This document shows positions 8,728 to 21,403 of a DNA stretch of 64,000 nt, one piece after another. Position 1 is the first letter of the stretch; each line of letters starts with the position of its first letter. The translations under genes were made by a program, and so were the position numbers. Source of the stretch: Phaeotremella fagi. Taxonomy: Eukaryota > Basidiomycota > Tremellomycetes > Tremellales > Phaeotremellaceae. A model generated the notes under the pieces. The model worked only from the letters and a program-made list of their open reading frames with translations. It was not told where the DNA came from and made no database searches. The stretch is taken from the NCBI GenBank assembly GCA_001599715.1, contig BCHU01000004.1, forward strand, positions 620,001 to 684,000, written 5' to 3'.

Positions 8728-10956
8728 TTAAATGGCAGCCCCTAAAACGGTCGAATCATCAGTATACACTCTCAAACCCAAAAACCGAAACCTTGACCCA
8801 CATTCCATGCGTTGTTTCTCCTGACCAGGAGTTTCATCATCAGCAAAAGGATCACCGAAGGGATCGTTAGGATCCAACAACCCCTTTTTACCGTATCCGT
8901 CGTCATCCAACGAACGATAGTTTGATGATGAACCGGCATGTGGATGGGCGGCGTGGTGTGAAGAGCTACCCCCGTATTGTTGGGATTGACGTCTGGATTG
9001 TGGTTTGTTAACTGATTGACGTCGACTTCTCGATTGTTGCCAATCTTCATCGGACGAGTTGTAGTCATCATCGTAATCTGAATAATCCGATAACGAACTG
9101 ATGTTTTCAAAGCAGTCAGTTAAAATAGCTTTCAAGAGTAGCCTGTAAACTCACCCTCCACCGAACGAATCTCTATCTGAATCAGGTCTTATAGGTGGTG
9201 GTAATTTACTAGCCTGTTTCCCAGTTGAGATACTACCGAAATCCAAATCTTGTAAATCAGGATGAGTGGCTGCAGGAGCTGGTCGAGCAGGTGGAGCCCT
9301 AGTCGCCTTCTTTTGAACTTTTTTGGCAGATTCTTGCTTTTGACGTTCCTGCAAACGTTGCAATTCACCAGTTCTGTCAGCTTCTAATTTTTGAGCATCA
9401 AGTCGACGTCGGAGTGCTTCGACTTGGGCTGGTTCGTTGGATGTTGAATCGTTGTCTGGTTCGGAATCTGAATCGAGAGCTGCTGGTTTGGAAAGCTATG
9501 GTGGGGTTAATGATGTATCTTGGCTACTGGTGATTGAACACTTACCTTGTCATACAATTGAATAGCTTCTACGACTTTCTCATTGGCGTCAAGCAATGTT
9601 CCAACAAACTCCTCGTCGGTGACGAGTTGGATATAACGGATAACAGTTCGTCGAGCAGCCTTGGCTTTATCAAGGTTCTCTTGAACACGAACGCTCTCAG
9701 TAACACTTTCGGTCTCTCTGTTCACATGCTGAAATAGAGTCAGTGTCTGTGTCATGAAACATGAGCTGGTTTGGTAGTCAACTCACTCTACAAGCATTGA
9801 CCAGATTGTTCGCACATTGAATAGCATGAGCTACACTAACCAAAACCTGCGGTTTCTCCTTTTGGAAATCGAATTTAGGACGTTTAGGTTCCGCCCCACG
9901 ACGTTTCAAATCTTCCTTAGCCTTTCTTCGTCGTTCAGCTTCCTCGTTAGCCTCTCTTTGGCGGGTAGACTCTAAAGCGGCCATATCCTGTTTTCTCTTT
10001 AATTCACGTTCACGACGTTCGATCTCAGCTTCACGTTGTTCCATGGCAAGTTTAGCTTCACGTGAACGTTTCCTTTCGTCAGCATCTTGTTTGGCTGCTG
10101 CGAGATCGGCGTAGGTGTCGGCACCTTTCTTTGAGGGTGCCCAATCGTGGTTGTAGATGTCGTCGTTGAAGGCTGATCGGGTTGCTGCTGATGGAGCGGA
10201 TGGTGCTGATGGAGCCGCTGGGGCGGAGTAGGAAACTGATGTAGCCTAGATTCATGTCAGTTTTTTGTCCAGAGATAATGGCGTAAACTGACCTTCTTGT
10301 GTGTCGGGCCACCACCACCATATTGTCTGTACAAGCCAGCAACAGCAGACATTCTAGTTTCGTCCTAAACAAGTCATCAACATAACCTCCATTAAATCCA
10401 GTCAAAATTCCACTTACCTTAAATTGGATAGACCAAGCATGGAATACCATAATCAGTCTCTTCTTGACTTTTGGATCGGTAAGAGACTGAACAGCAGATC
10501 AGCACGAGCCACTTGAATTGAAAGCAAGGTTGTATTTCCGCTCACGTCAGAAGCCATATCTTTAAGTCTCTGCAACAATTGTTCATTACAGAAATTCAAT
10601 TGGAATCCCTTCCCAGCGTTCTCAGTGAGAGCACGAAGAATGACAAGAGCACGGATTTGTCGATGAACGTTTCCGTACTTGAGTTTCTTTCTTATAGCAC
10701 GAGCGGCTTCCTGTTGAGATTACAGCATTAGATCGGATCCCACGTTCGAAAAATGAAGGTAACGTACGGTGGTTCCAACATGACCTTGGATGTTTATACT
10801 TTCGACTAACTCTGGTATACCGTCTAAACTTAGTTCATCGTATCTATCTGACGATAAAACTTCTACCCAATCTGTGATTGAGGAATGAGGTTTCTCGCCT
10901 TGAATTTCAGATAAGAGTGAGGAGGCAGTTTTAAGATAACTACCGTACTTTGACAT
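8728..10956 (-). CDS. LSB5: VHS-GAT domain protein LSB5 (endocytic adaptor)
   Basis: Nine exons (10768-10956, 10546-10710, 10418-10486, 10293-10364, 9787-10245, 9546-9728, 9155-9495, 8802-9097, 8728-8741) give 595 residues. A VHS domain (about 10-145) includes ITDWVEVLSSDRYDELS and RQIRALVILRALTENAG. A charged coiled coil (about 205-255, Arg/Glu/Lys-rich) and a GAT three-helix region follow. The C-terminus has a DPFGDPFADDE stretch and the final residues MEWAAI. That ending is produced by a last exon of only 14 nt and matches the aromatic-Ala C-terminus usual in this family. Lsb5 links actin regulators (Las17/Sla1) and Arf3 with ubiquitinated cargo at the plasma membrane. The assignment rests on the VHS-GAT order without a FYVE or GAE domain. 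Confidence 0.8.
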
Positions 10957-11195
10957 TGTGGGATGTTAGTTGATATAGCAGATGTAGATGCTATTGCTGT
11001 TGAATGATGATAAAGATAAAGATGGAATGGGATGGATGGTGAGATAGACCTGCCTGGCTGTTATCGTTCCCTTCCGATGACGTTGACGAGTTTAGACTGT
11101 AAGGTGATTAAATACACGTCATTTAGTGAATCACCTTATCACTCAGTTCAAGTGCTATATATTTTGAATCTACAACAACAACCACAACCACAACA
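10957..11195. promoter_or_regulatory. Divergent promoter LSB5/YAF9
   Basis: A 239-bp gap separates the start codons of LSB5 (-) and YAF9 (+), so both promoters and 5' UTRs must share it. Pyrimidine- and CAA-rich sequence just before the YAF9 ATG (11173-11195) looks like a leader. No specific factor site is claimed. Confidence 0.4.
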
Positions 11196-12586
11196 ATGGC
11201 AACGAATAACGAGAGATTAAAGGTAAGCAACTATACTTGTATCACATCTAATCCATCTAACAGGGTGTCCAAATACACAGAGGTATAATCTACGGTTCGC
11301 ACGCAAGGTTGCTCACAGAAGAAGAGAAGAAAACTGCAGGTGAAAACCGTAGGTTCACAATGATCAAGTCATTCTCGTTCATTGACCACTCGTAGATACC
11401 CACAAATGGACGATATTTCTTACATCAGCCACGTCACCACCTCCAACTTCTAAAGCTTCTTCATCTACCGATCCACCTCCTGTCGATATGAATTATCTAC
11501 CGGGTGGTGCAGATGATTTAAGTTACTTAATCAAAAAAGCTACTTTCAAATTACACGAGACGTATCCTAATCCTAACAGAGGTATGTGTACACTACATCA
11601 TCAATTGGAATCTCACTCATGATATTATTTCTTGATTAGTGTGCGATCGCGCACCGTTCCAAGTTTCCGAAACTGGATGGGGAGAATTCACTGTCAACAT
11701 TCGACTTCAATTCGTTGCTGAATCCGGTGAAAAACCAATCGTCCTATCTCATCCTATAAAATTGCATCATTGGGGACCACCCGTCGAACCACCACCCGAA
11801 ATGACTGAAACAACAACGATACCAAACACGAATAATGACACTCCTCAACCTGAAGAATCGAGTTCGAATATAATAGTCGATGAAGGTCAATCGATAAAAG
11901 CTGAAGTCAACACGCCGATAGCTGAGGATACGATTAAAGTATCCGATGAGACACCTGGTGTTGTTGATGAATCGAAGAAAGAGGATTCAGACGATATCAA
12001 AAATAACGAAGGGAATGCGAATACTGTACCCAGCACTCCAGCAGGGGAACCAAATAACGAGCCAATGGGATCAGTGATCAACGTGAAAAACGCCCAAACA
12101 CACGCAATGTCAATAGCAGCACTCTTACCAGTCCATTCCTGGCAATACGACGAACTAGTCTTCTCAGATCCATTCCAATCATTCTATAATCTAATGAACT
12201 CAAATCCACCAACGGCGTTACCACTAAAGAACAGACGATTCAGGGATCAAAGAGAGGAATATTCGTTCAAGAAGAAGAAGAATAAAGTTAACGGTGTTAA
12301 CGAGAGGGAAAGGAATGGTAGTTTATCAGTGATAAATTCTAGAGCTGGGACTTTGGAACCAACTCCTTCTACACCTGTAGCGGCAGGAGCGACTACGATG
12401 TTTGGTATACCTGGTGAACCAGGTTCTGCAGATGTACCATTAGAATTTTCACAGGAAATGGAAAAAGGTGAATGGAATAAATTGAATGATGTTAGGATAC
12501 ATTTGGTGGAACAGATGGATAGATGGAGAGAGAAATTGATTGGTCTGGAGAAAGAGATTGGGAAACTCAAGGAAGAGATGACTTGA
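11196..12586 (+). CDS. YAF9: YEATS-domain protein YAF9 (NuA4/SWR1 subunit)
   Basis: Four exons (11196-11222, 11264-11348, 11396-11581, 11640-12586) give 414 residues. The YEATS domain occupies about 1-145: RLKGVQIHRGIIYGS, then ENHTHKWTIFLTSAT, LSYLIKKATFKLHETYPNPNR, and SETGWGEFTVNIRLQF. The aromatic cage region (THKW, GWGEF) that reads acylated lysine on histone H3 is intact. A long acidic/Ser/Thr/Pro linker (about 160-260) separates it from a C-terminal coiled coil (about 370-414). That coiled coil is the part of Yaf9 that binds Swc4 and places it in the NuA4 acetyltransferase and SWR1 H2A.Z-exchange complexes. The linker makes it longer than yeast Yaf9. The C-terminal coiled coil argues for Yaf9 rather than Taf14 or Sas5. 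Confidence 0.88.
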
Positions 12587-12748
12587 ATTGGGTCATGAGG
12601 TTTTTGTTGTATATCTAACCATAACGTATGATGAAATATTCATCCACATTGAAATCAATAGTTAAAGTGCGTCTCTTCAAGATACACTAAACAATACATG
12701 ACCACACGGCAACCAAGACAAACGCACAAGGGAGTACTTGTATCTAAT

Positions 12749-13964
12749 CTACGTTTCTTTATAAGGATATTCAATCTTTGCGTCCTTCTTCCTCCAAAGC
12801 TTCTTCTTACGTTTAGTAGTAACATGTTCAGCGAAGACCTCTGAGCAATATTTTTTCTTGAAATCTCTAATAAACACTGGATCCCTAAAAGTTGGTCTTA
12901 GTGTCAATTACCGTATTGCCCAATTAAGACATGTATGTGCATACCATAATTCCGAAGCTATACCCAGATCTTTACAGCATCTCATCAAAGCGTTAGATTT
13001 ACATGCTTCAGTAGCGGTAGCTACACCTGTTGGATCGAAATATTCCTGTTCACCCCTGGCGATAGATACCAGTCTATTTGAAAATCAATGAGTAGGAATC
13101 CACGAGAATGTATAGATATCACTTACCTCCCTAAACAAACCAAACCCCATTCTCTACTAACTATCCTAGGTCCTACATTAGTTTCACCTCTTGGTGCTAA
13201 ACCCCAACCCCCAGGTCCAAAAGCCATATTCAACGTCCTACGATACTTGATTTCCGGTAGATAAATTAATCCATCTGTCGAAAAAATGTCAGTGATTAAA
13301 GTCCTCGAAAATCGGTCATCGGTTCACCGATGGTTTTGATGTAAACGATATGAAAAGAAGACTTACCAGGTTTAACTTCTATATCATCAGGTGAGAGAGG
13401 TTTCAACAAGACTTCAGCAATCTCTTTATCGAATGGACGTTCCGATAAACCCTGGAATGAACTTGACCAATCGAGAGAATCGCTTATCGGTACAACTAAT
13501 TCACCTAATATATTTGAAGTCCCCGTTGGTGTCGATGTCGATACATTGGTAGCTGAAGGTACAGGAGCGTTAGGTAAAGATTTATAATTCGAATCAGGTA
13601 AACTAGTTAACGGGGGTGAAACCTTGATTGGAGTTGGGGCAGGAGCTAGATGAGCGTAATCCTCTATCCCAGCGAAGGGAGCTGTATAATCATCAAACCC
13701 ATCTTCTGGATAATCATCTTCGAAAGCTATCGAAGGAGATGGTTTCGCTGTTGAAGTCGATTTCGATGGGGTGGCGGTAGCTCGTCTGATGGTTGTAGCT
13801 GATGCGACGGGGACTGCTTTACGAACATATGGTCGTGTGGGTTTTGATGGGGTGGTCGTGGTTGATGTTGCTGCTGCTGCCGCTGCTGCCCATTTTGTTG
13901 GGGGTGTGGTGGAGAATGATCGGTGAATTGGGAGAGTTGATCGTAAGGATGTAAGCCTGTTCAT
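12749..13964 (-). CDS. MGM101: Mitochondrial genome maintenance protein MGM101
   Basis: Four exons (13367-13964, 13127-13274, 12955-13073, 12749-12894) give 336 residues. The N-terminal 30 residues ([20 protein letters not shown]) are a mitochondrial presequence. A low-complexity Ala/Ser/Thr/Pro region follows, with a run of seven or more alanines. The conserved Rad52-like core starts near [17 protein letters not shown] and includes [40 protein letters not shown] and [18 protein letters not shown], ending in a Lys-rich tail ([12 protein letters not shown]). Mgm101 is a ring-forming single-strand annealing protein needed for mitochondrial DNA recombination repair. The ATG at 13964 is chosen because it opens the presequence; an upstream in-frame ATG at 14135 lacks that character. 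Confidence 0.93.
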
Positions 13965-14190
13965 CTTTATATGGATAGATGTAAGATTGATTTTTCTAGA
14001 GATAGATAAAGAGATTTGATGAGATGAGTGGGTGGCGAACTGTGCTCTTACCGCAAGTGGCAAATTTTTAGGTACACAGTCACAGAAATTCATCAAGGGG
14101 TATACTATTGTACATACTTGTACAGTCAATTTCATCGACGTGAATCTGAACCATCTATTATCGAAAGGTAAGGTCCATAGATAGAACAGG

Positions 14191-17100
14191 CTACCAAGCG
14201 ATCTTAGCTAAGAATCCATCTGGATATTTTCTAATACAGTATTTTCTAATTTCGTCCAAGAAAAGTATACCGACAGCAAAAGCGAAAGGTAAAAAAATGT
14301 GCTCGACAGGAACACCCTAAATCAAACGTGTCAAATAAGTCCTAATTCTAAACGTCAAAGAAAGAGAAAAACTACTCACCCTAGTCAAAAAAGTGTTTTG
14401 GAAGAACGGGACGTAACTGAAAAAGAAAAGTAAAGCAATAGAGGTGATCATTGCAGGAATTATCAAGAAATTTTTTCGATCACCGAAAAAGGGGTTCGAT
14501 TGGAAGATACTCATTCGACGTGTCCTCGACGCAAGTAGATTACCCCATTGCATCCCGACCAGTGTAAAGAAGTATATCGATTGAGCTTGATTAACCGTCT
14601 CGTTGAAATCGTCAGCATCGAATTGAGGTGGTAATCCACCATAAGCTAAAACGATTTCGTTGAACGGATAACCTTTTCTTTGTAGATACCAAAAAGCCAT
14701 TGACATAGCGCACAACGATTCCAATAATCCCAAAAACAAATAGGCATGACCCAACAGTTTTAGATTGACCAATCGATCTTTTTTAACGTTCCTCGGTGGT
14801 CGGGTTAATAAACCTGTTTCTGGTTTTTCGAAACACATGGAGATGGCTGGTAAGACGTCTGTGGTTACGCATATGATTATCATTTGGAGATTGGAGAGGA
14901 TCTGGGGGAGACCGAAGATTACGTTTAAGAGGATTGGCCATAGTTCCGAGAATGAACCTGCTGGGATGAGGTAGAGGATTGTTTTTCGTAAATTGTCAAA
15001 GACGAGTCGACCGTATTCGACAGCGACTACTATCGACGAGAAGCTAGAGGGTACAATTAGGTTCAGTCTAGCTTATATCACTCACTTATCAAGTAGAATC
15101 AAATCAGCAGCTTCCATAGCTACATCGCTACCTCCACCCATCGCGATTCCGACATTAGCAGCTTTGAGTGAAGGAGCATCATTAACCCCATCCCCAGTCA
15201 TACCGACGATACAATCCCTCTTCTGGAATTCCTTGACGATCCGTAATTTCTGTTCCGGAGTCGTCCTAGCGAAAACAATCTCTCGATACTGACAAGTCTG
15301 TTCCCATTGCGAATCATTCATTTCCATCAAATCGGATCCGGAGAGTACCAATGAATTGATAATATCATTTTCACGATCGTATTTGACGATTGTATCTAGT
15401 TCTACGTCTCTTTTGAGATCTTGAAGTTTGTCAACACGGTTCTTGTCGGTTATGATACCGCATTGTTCGGCAATTGCAACGGCTGTCGCAGAGAAATCTC
15501 CAGTAACCATGAAGAAACGTATACCAGCTCCACGCATCGTTCGGACCGTATCTGGAATATCTGATCTAGGGGGATCAACAATCCCAACTAACCCAACAAC
15601 CGTTAAATCTTGATTGATCGCTTTATCCAGATGATCGGGGAAATTCGGGTGATCAAGGGGAATTTCTTTGGAAATCGTGCTATGATTGATCACTCTTTTG
15701 GCAAGTAACAAAACTCTTTGACCGTTGTTCGCCCATTCTTCTTGGACCGTGGTGAGACGTTTCAAGAATTCTGGGGTGAGTGGTAAAGTCCCTTTTGAGG
15801 TGTTGATGAACGAACATCGTTTTAGGAGAACGTCTGGAGCTCCTTTGACCATTAACATCAGATCGTTTTCGGTGAATGAATCGTTGGAAGAGATTGGGGC
15901 TGGTAAAGAATTTGGTTTTTCCGGAGACAGCAACTAGAAAAACTAGTTAGTCGTGGTAGTACAGTAAATATGAAAAATAACCGCCACACCTACCTTGAGC
16001 ATAAATTTAGTTTTCGAGTTGAAATCAACTTTGAAAACTTCTTTCCAATCGGCTTGAGACTCTTTGACGGGTTTTAAGGATTGAGCGAATCGAAGGATAG
16101 CTGAATCTGTCGAATGGAATGCATCAGTTTAAGTTTCCACAAGAAGAGGTGACCAAACATACCAGTCGCATCACCAATGATCAACCTTTTCTCAATCGGT
16201 TCACTCATAGTAACCGGATTAAACGTCGCACCATTACAAACCCCAGCCACAGCCGCCATCTCCTTCATATTCTCAGTATCTTGATCATCACCCTCCAAAG
16301 CTTCTTTAGCCGAAGCCGCATTATATTGTTTATCAAACACAGCAGCTGTAGTAACCGTCATGGAATTAGTGGTTAAAGTCCCAGTTTTATCTGAACATAA
16401 AACATCAACAGCACCGAGTGTTTCGACAGTCATCAAACTTTTACAGAGAACCTTGTTTTTACCTAGTGTATTGGCTATGACAGCTAACGAGATTGTTACG
16501 CAGGCTGGCATACCTTCTGGTATGAAGGCTACGATGACTGAAACGAAATCTATCACGATCGTTGATTGGGAGATGAAACCGGGATGATCTTTGTTTAACC
16601 ATGCTCCCCAAAGTATTAGGACTAGTATTCCGAGTGTCAAGGCGATCGTTACTATTATCAAGACGAATCGTAGGATTTCTTTTTGAAGGGTCGTCAACCC
16701 TGTCGAACCTGTTGAGAGTTTTGCGATCCGACCGAAAACAGTGTTATCACCTGTTTGAATGACTATACCTGAAAGGTGGAAAAGAGCAACGTTAGTGTGG
16801 ATGTGAAGAAGTGATTGACACGCAATACTGACCTAAACCAGAACCACTAACACACAATGTACCCTGCATACCGATGTTCTTAGTTTCCAAAAGATTGTCA
16901 TCGGTTTTATCGACTGTTCCAGAAACAGCTTCAGATTCGCCCGTAAGAACCGAACGATCAAGTTTGAGATCGGAAGAAACTTGGATGAAACGAAGATCAG
17001 CCGGTAACTGGTTATTTGATTAGTTGTGGATTTGGCTACATGGACTAATAGATAAAACTCACTTTGTTACCTAACTTCACGTGTACTAGATCCCCAGTTA

Positions 17101-18109
17101 CGAGATTTCTAGCTGGGATGTGCAGTTGTTTGCCGTCTCTTTGGACGATGACTTCGGAAGGAAGCATACCAGTGATACTAGCCATAACTTGGGAGGTAGA
17201 GTAATCTTTTGGAAGTCAGTCAAAGACTCGAATTAAGAGAAGGATATTTACACACCTTGCCAAGCGTTCTGTAAAGAGAAGAAAACAAGGTAGTGATTAG
17301 GTGACTTTGTCACACTTATGAATATGAACACCTACAAAAGCGGTTTGAATGACTATGACAATCAACAAGACAACTGCTAGAGCAAGATTCGAAACTTGGG
17401 GTGCAGGTTCACCGAGTGGTTTCCTAATAATACCATTAACAAACCGAAGCCATAAGTCGAAATTGGGAATTGAACTGACCAAGCGATAAAACATAACAGT
17501 GAAGCAATGAATAGCAACGTCCCGAACCCTCCGAAAACATAATTCAACCATCTGAGAAAATGGTAGTGATCAGCTTCGAACTACACAGCAGTCAACAAGA
17601 GCTGGACCTACTTTTTAAGTAAACCTTTACTCGGTGGAGTCAATTCATTGAAACCGTTGGTTTTCAGCCTTCGTTCTGCTTGTTCATTGTCCAACCCGAC
17701 TATCGGATTTACACTCAATCTCTGTGAGATCTCTTGAACACTTAGGATATGCCAATCGAGATCAACCAGTTCCTTGACTGATTTCGTTTTATCAATGGTT
17801 TCTTGGGATCGTTGTTGTGATTCCTGGATATTGATTGATAATGTTCTAGAAGAATACGTCAGGAAGGATGGGAGGGATACATAACAAAACATACCTGAAC
17901 TCTCCTACCATACGATTGGCAGTGTTAACTCTAACAGGACCAGCGAACGAGATCGAATGTTGTCTTCGTAAAGCTAAATCTCGAACCGTCTCCGACCGAT
18001 CTGGAGATTGGATCGTAACAGTTCGAGGAAACTTATCTCTCGTTTGACTACGCGAGATGGTTTCTTTTTCGATATCAACATCGATGGAATGATCGATACT
18101 AGACGACAT
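14191..18109 (-). CDS. P-type cation ATPase, Na,K-ATPase-like (type IIC)
   Basis: Twelve exons (17895-18109, 17612-17845, 17480-17551, 17336-17423, 17256-17268, 17063-17205, 16833-17007, 16163-16768, 15994-16106, 15086-15933, 14380-15043, 14191-14316) give 1098 residues. Landmarks in order: cation-ATPase N-domain, LTGESEAV (actuator), PEGMPACVT in M4, CSDKTGTLTTN (phosphorylated Asp), MVKGAPDVLLKRC (nucleotide site), MTGDGVNDAPSLK (hinge), then M5-M10 with CVTTDVLPAISM. The last motif and the RPPRNVKKDRLVN segment match animal Na,K/H,K-ATPase alpha chains rather than ENA, PMA1 or SERCA pumps. It should move monovalent cations across the plasma membrane; the exact ions are inference. The exon 17256-17268 is only 13 nt. 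No beta subunit is seen in the window. Confidence 0.88.
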
Positions 18110-18985
18110 CGTTGGAAAAAAAAAAAAATTGAGAGATACTCAGAACAATCAATGGAGGATCCTCCGGTGGTATTTGTATTTATACTATAAGAAATGAATT
18201 GGATACAAAGGTGTACGAGAAAAGATTTGTTTTATCACAAAGGAAGAGGTCGTCGATGAATAATTCCTTTGTACAGTATTTATATTTTCTGCAATCTAAA
18301 TTTAGGAGACGAGAAATCATTCTCGTCGCCACAAAGCAAGATGATAATAAACTGAACCTGTAACTCCAAGCCATCATTCCCTTGTCCATTCATCTACGTC
18401 CAATCCAACAAATCCCTCATGATCAATTCTCCTCATTTAGTACAGGGGGTATCGATGAACGTTTCACCAGATATCGTTTGTCCATTCAATAAATCTTCCT
18501 AGTATGAAAATCGCTCATACTAATATCGATAGTTTGGTTCAAAACACTAGAAATTTCAAGGTACATGCTGTGAACATCTTGCGCGTCAGATCTAGCCCCT
18601 CGATGTGATTTACGATTACGACAAAGCGGTACCGGTACATCAATACAACGTACAAGGTATTTAAAATACAATCAATTGGATCTGCCACAAAGGAATCATT
18701 CGTCCAATCAGAATTCGCTCAAGGCGTTTGAAATCGTATTTCGGAACCAAACAAATCGCGCTGGGTGACTGACCATATGGTAACTTTATGTATGTATCAA
18801 TTTCAAATGAAATTTCAATATCACACCAAGCATTTTCAAGTTTCTACCCAGCATCTCAGCCATTATCCAGATTGGGTAGATTCTGTATCGTTTTTCTTGG
18901 TCAAGACCTCTTTTCTACTATTGGCAGAATCCCATAAGAAGCTAGGAGAGCTCAGCCAACTTTTCTTGACTCAAATTTAATTCAC
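18110..18985. other. Intergenic region upstream of the ATPase gene
   Basis: About 0.88 kb lies between the ATPase start and the APN2 stop, both on the minus strand, so it should hold the ATPase promoter and the APN2 3' UTR. An A-run of about 12 sits just upstream of the ATPase ATG (18117-18129), and a kpnI-like double GGTACC/ACCGGT palindrome lies near 18630. Open stretches on both strands here have no protein-like features. No gene called. Confidence 0.35.
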
Positions 18986-21403
18986 TCACAAATCACATCG
19001 AAAATTTGGGTTAACGTCTTCACGTCGACGTTTAGTTCTTCCAGTATCGTAACCTGCTCCAACAGGTCTATTCATGATCAATCTTTTTACTGCAACAAAC
19101 AAACAACAATGCACGTACAGTGAACATAACCAAAACCTTTTCCCTTTATTTGGTCCAGGTATTTTCACCGCTGATACTAGTCAGTAAAAAACAACATTCG
19201 AAAATGAGACGAACAACTTACTGAAATCTTTACAAGGCTTCTGATGAACGGCACATAACGGAGGTAATTTCTTCGCGAACAAATTTGACCAGACCGGCGC
19301 AGCCTCCGAATTCTTTATTGCAGCTTGTTGAGCGCGTTCAGCTTCAGCATCAGCTATTGATTGTGCGAATTGAAGATCCTCATCAAGACTTATTGACGAT
19401 CGTGTGATCTCTAAATCAGGTGATGTGGCGGGTGATTGACGCGGTTGGATAGGTAAAGATTTTTGAGTGGGAGGCGGTGATGATTTCCTTTTCGGTGGTG
19501 GTAGTGGTTTCGGTTGAGAAAAGAATGAGGAGAGTTTGGTTTGGGAACCGGGAACTGGTTTAGTGCTTGTTTTCGATTTTGGTTTCGTTTGGGATAAATC
19601 TTTGGTTTTAGAATATTCTGGTTGTTTCGAACGGGACGATGGTTGTTGAGAGGTTGACTTCGATACTTGTGGTGGAGAATCGTCTACTGTCAAATCGATC
19701 GCAGTTGGTGTGACTGGTATTCGCGAGGAGGATGCTTCTGCATTGAACGAAGTTTGACTAAAGGTGGAGGTGGAAGCTGAGGATGCTTCTGGTTGACTAC
19801 TATCGATAGCATCGAACGCTGCTCTAGCAACACTAAATGGACTGGCATCAGTGATCGAATCAACTGTTGTCGATGTTGAAGGAATCGCTTCTTGTATCTT
19901 TTCGTCAACTGATTCCAAAGGCCCAGGAGTAGGAGAATTGGACGTTTGACTAATTCCACTAAGCTTCCTCGTTGGACCACCACCACCGAAAAAGCTTTTC
20001 AACGTTGTTTGTCTACCTGAAAACTCCTCGAAGAATGTCGTAGCGAATCGTGGAGGTTCTGGAACCTCTCTTGGTATATCACTAGGATAGCTTATCGCTG
20101 TTGAGATTGGTCGATCTGGTGGATTGAGTTCATCTTTCAGATGAATTGTACCTCTGTTTGGAACTTCTATACTTTCGTGTAAATCTATGTACACTGGACA
20201 ATGGTCTGATCCAAAGACTTTTGGTAAGATGTCACCACCTTTTATCCATGGTCTTAGGCCTGGTGTACAGAGGATCATATCAATTCTTGATCCATAATTC
20301 GACGGTCTTGAGATTGTTAGCATGAAATTGAATGATTGTAGTGAGCTCACTCACCTAGCGTCTAATTTCTGATTCCAACAAGTGAACATATCGTCTCTAT
20401 CTGGAAAACTTTCTCTGACCACATCGATCATGATTCCCTTTGGTGCACACCAGTTATCTAAGATCCTACGAGCTGGATGTTCGTAATGTTGTTCGGCCGA
20501 AGTCCTTATTCCACCTTCACCAGAATCTATTGGAGCTCTCATGATATTGATATCACCGACTATGATCACCTCCCGTCCTTGAGATTGTAAGATCTTGACT
20601 CTTTCTTGTAAAACTCTCAAGAAATTCATTTTATACGGTCGACGAGTTTCGTTAGTTTCGTTAGGACAGTACAGATTGAAAAGGATGAAAAGGCTAAGAG
20701 TGGGACACTTTAGTAAGAAGATATACGTAACAGTCGAAAAGATGATATCGCTAAACTCGGAGACCCACCCAAAATCACAAACAACAGCTCGACCTTCCAT
20801 GTCTAATTTCCTAGGATCAAAACTTGTTCCATCGATTTCGTCCAACAAGTCCAAACCATCCATATCAGGATAACTGCCGATCCTCTCATCAACAGTCCAA
20901 GGTGGCTTCATCGTACTACCTCTATCATCAAGTAACAGTCCAGAAATCCCTTCTTCAGCTTTAAACGGAACGCAATATCTCGAATCGACGTATGTGCATA
21001 CACCAGAATAACCGGTTTTCGATCGTGGAAACGTCCAGAAACCATCGTATGGTCCTGGACATGCCATTGATTTTTCAAGGGCCGTTCGTCGAGTTTTATG
21101 TTCTGGTAAATTTTTAGTTTTTGGTAATGGTTTTTAGGTTTTTAGTTGAATTTTGATTTACCTTGGAAACAAAATATTTCTGCTTGGAGTTCATCGAGTA
21201 GACCTTCGACATTCCTCTTTTTCATTTGAGAGAAACTTGGGGAGTTGTTAGTGGTGGGTACGAGTGAGATCGAGATTTGATGAGAAGATACTTACGGATG
21301 GAAATCGAGGACTGTCCTCAAGACATTCTTTAGATTGTTCAGTGAGTGATCATGTTATGTTTGATAATAGTTGACTCACCACATTCCAAGTAAGAATTCT
21401 CAT
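18986..21403 (-). CDS. APN2: AP endonuclease 2 (APE2/APN2)
   Basis: Eight exons (21380-21403, 21296-21327, 21162-21235, 20769-21102, 20355-20693, 19222-20306, 19119-19176, 18986-19067) give 675 residues. The first exon starts MRILTWNV, the ExoIII-type opening. EIFCFQEHKTRR (metal-binding Glu), FILFNLYCPNETNETRR, VIIVGDINIMRAPID and GSDHCPVYIDL (catalytic Asp-His) complete the endonuclease/exonuclease/phosphatase fold. The C-terminal half is Ser/Pro/Thr-rich and carries two PCNA-binding PIP-box-like motifs (QTTLKSFF and QTKLSSFF). A zf-GRF finger follows (AVHQKPCK to PGPNKGKRFWLC to a late Cys). The protein incises abasic sites and has 3' exonuclease activity on PCNA-loaded DNA in the nucleus. 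The GRF finger and PIP boxes separate APE2 from APE1. Confidence 0.93.

Noticed and set aside
12247..12570. Minus-strand 107-aa ORF over the YAF9 3' exon
   Set aside because: It is the reverse shadow of the coiled-coil coding sequence.
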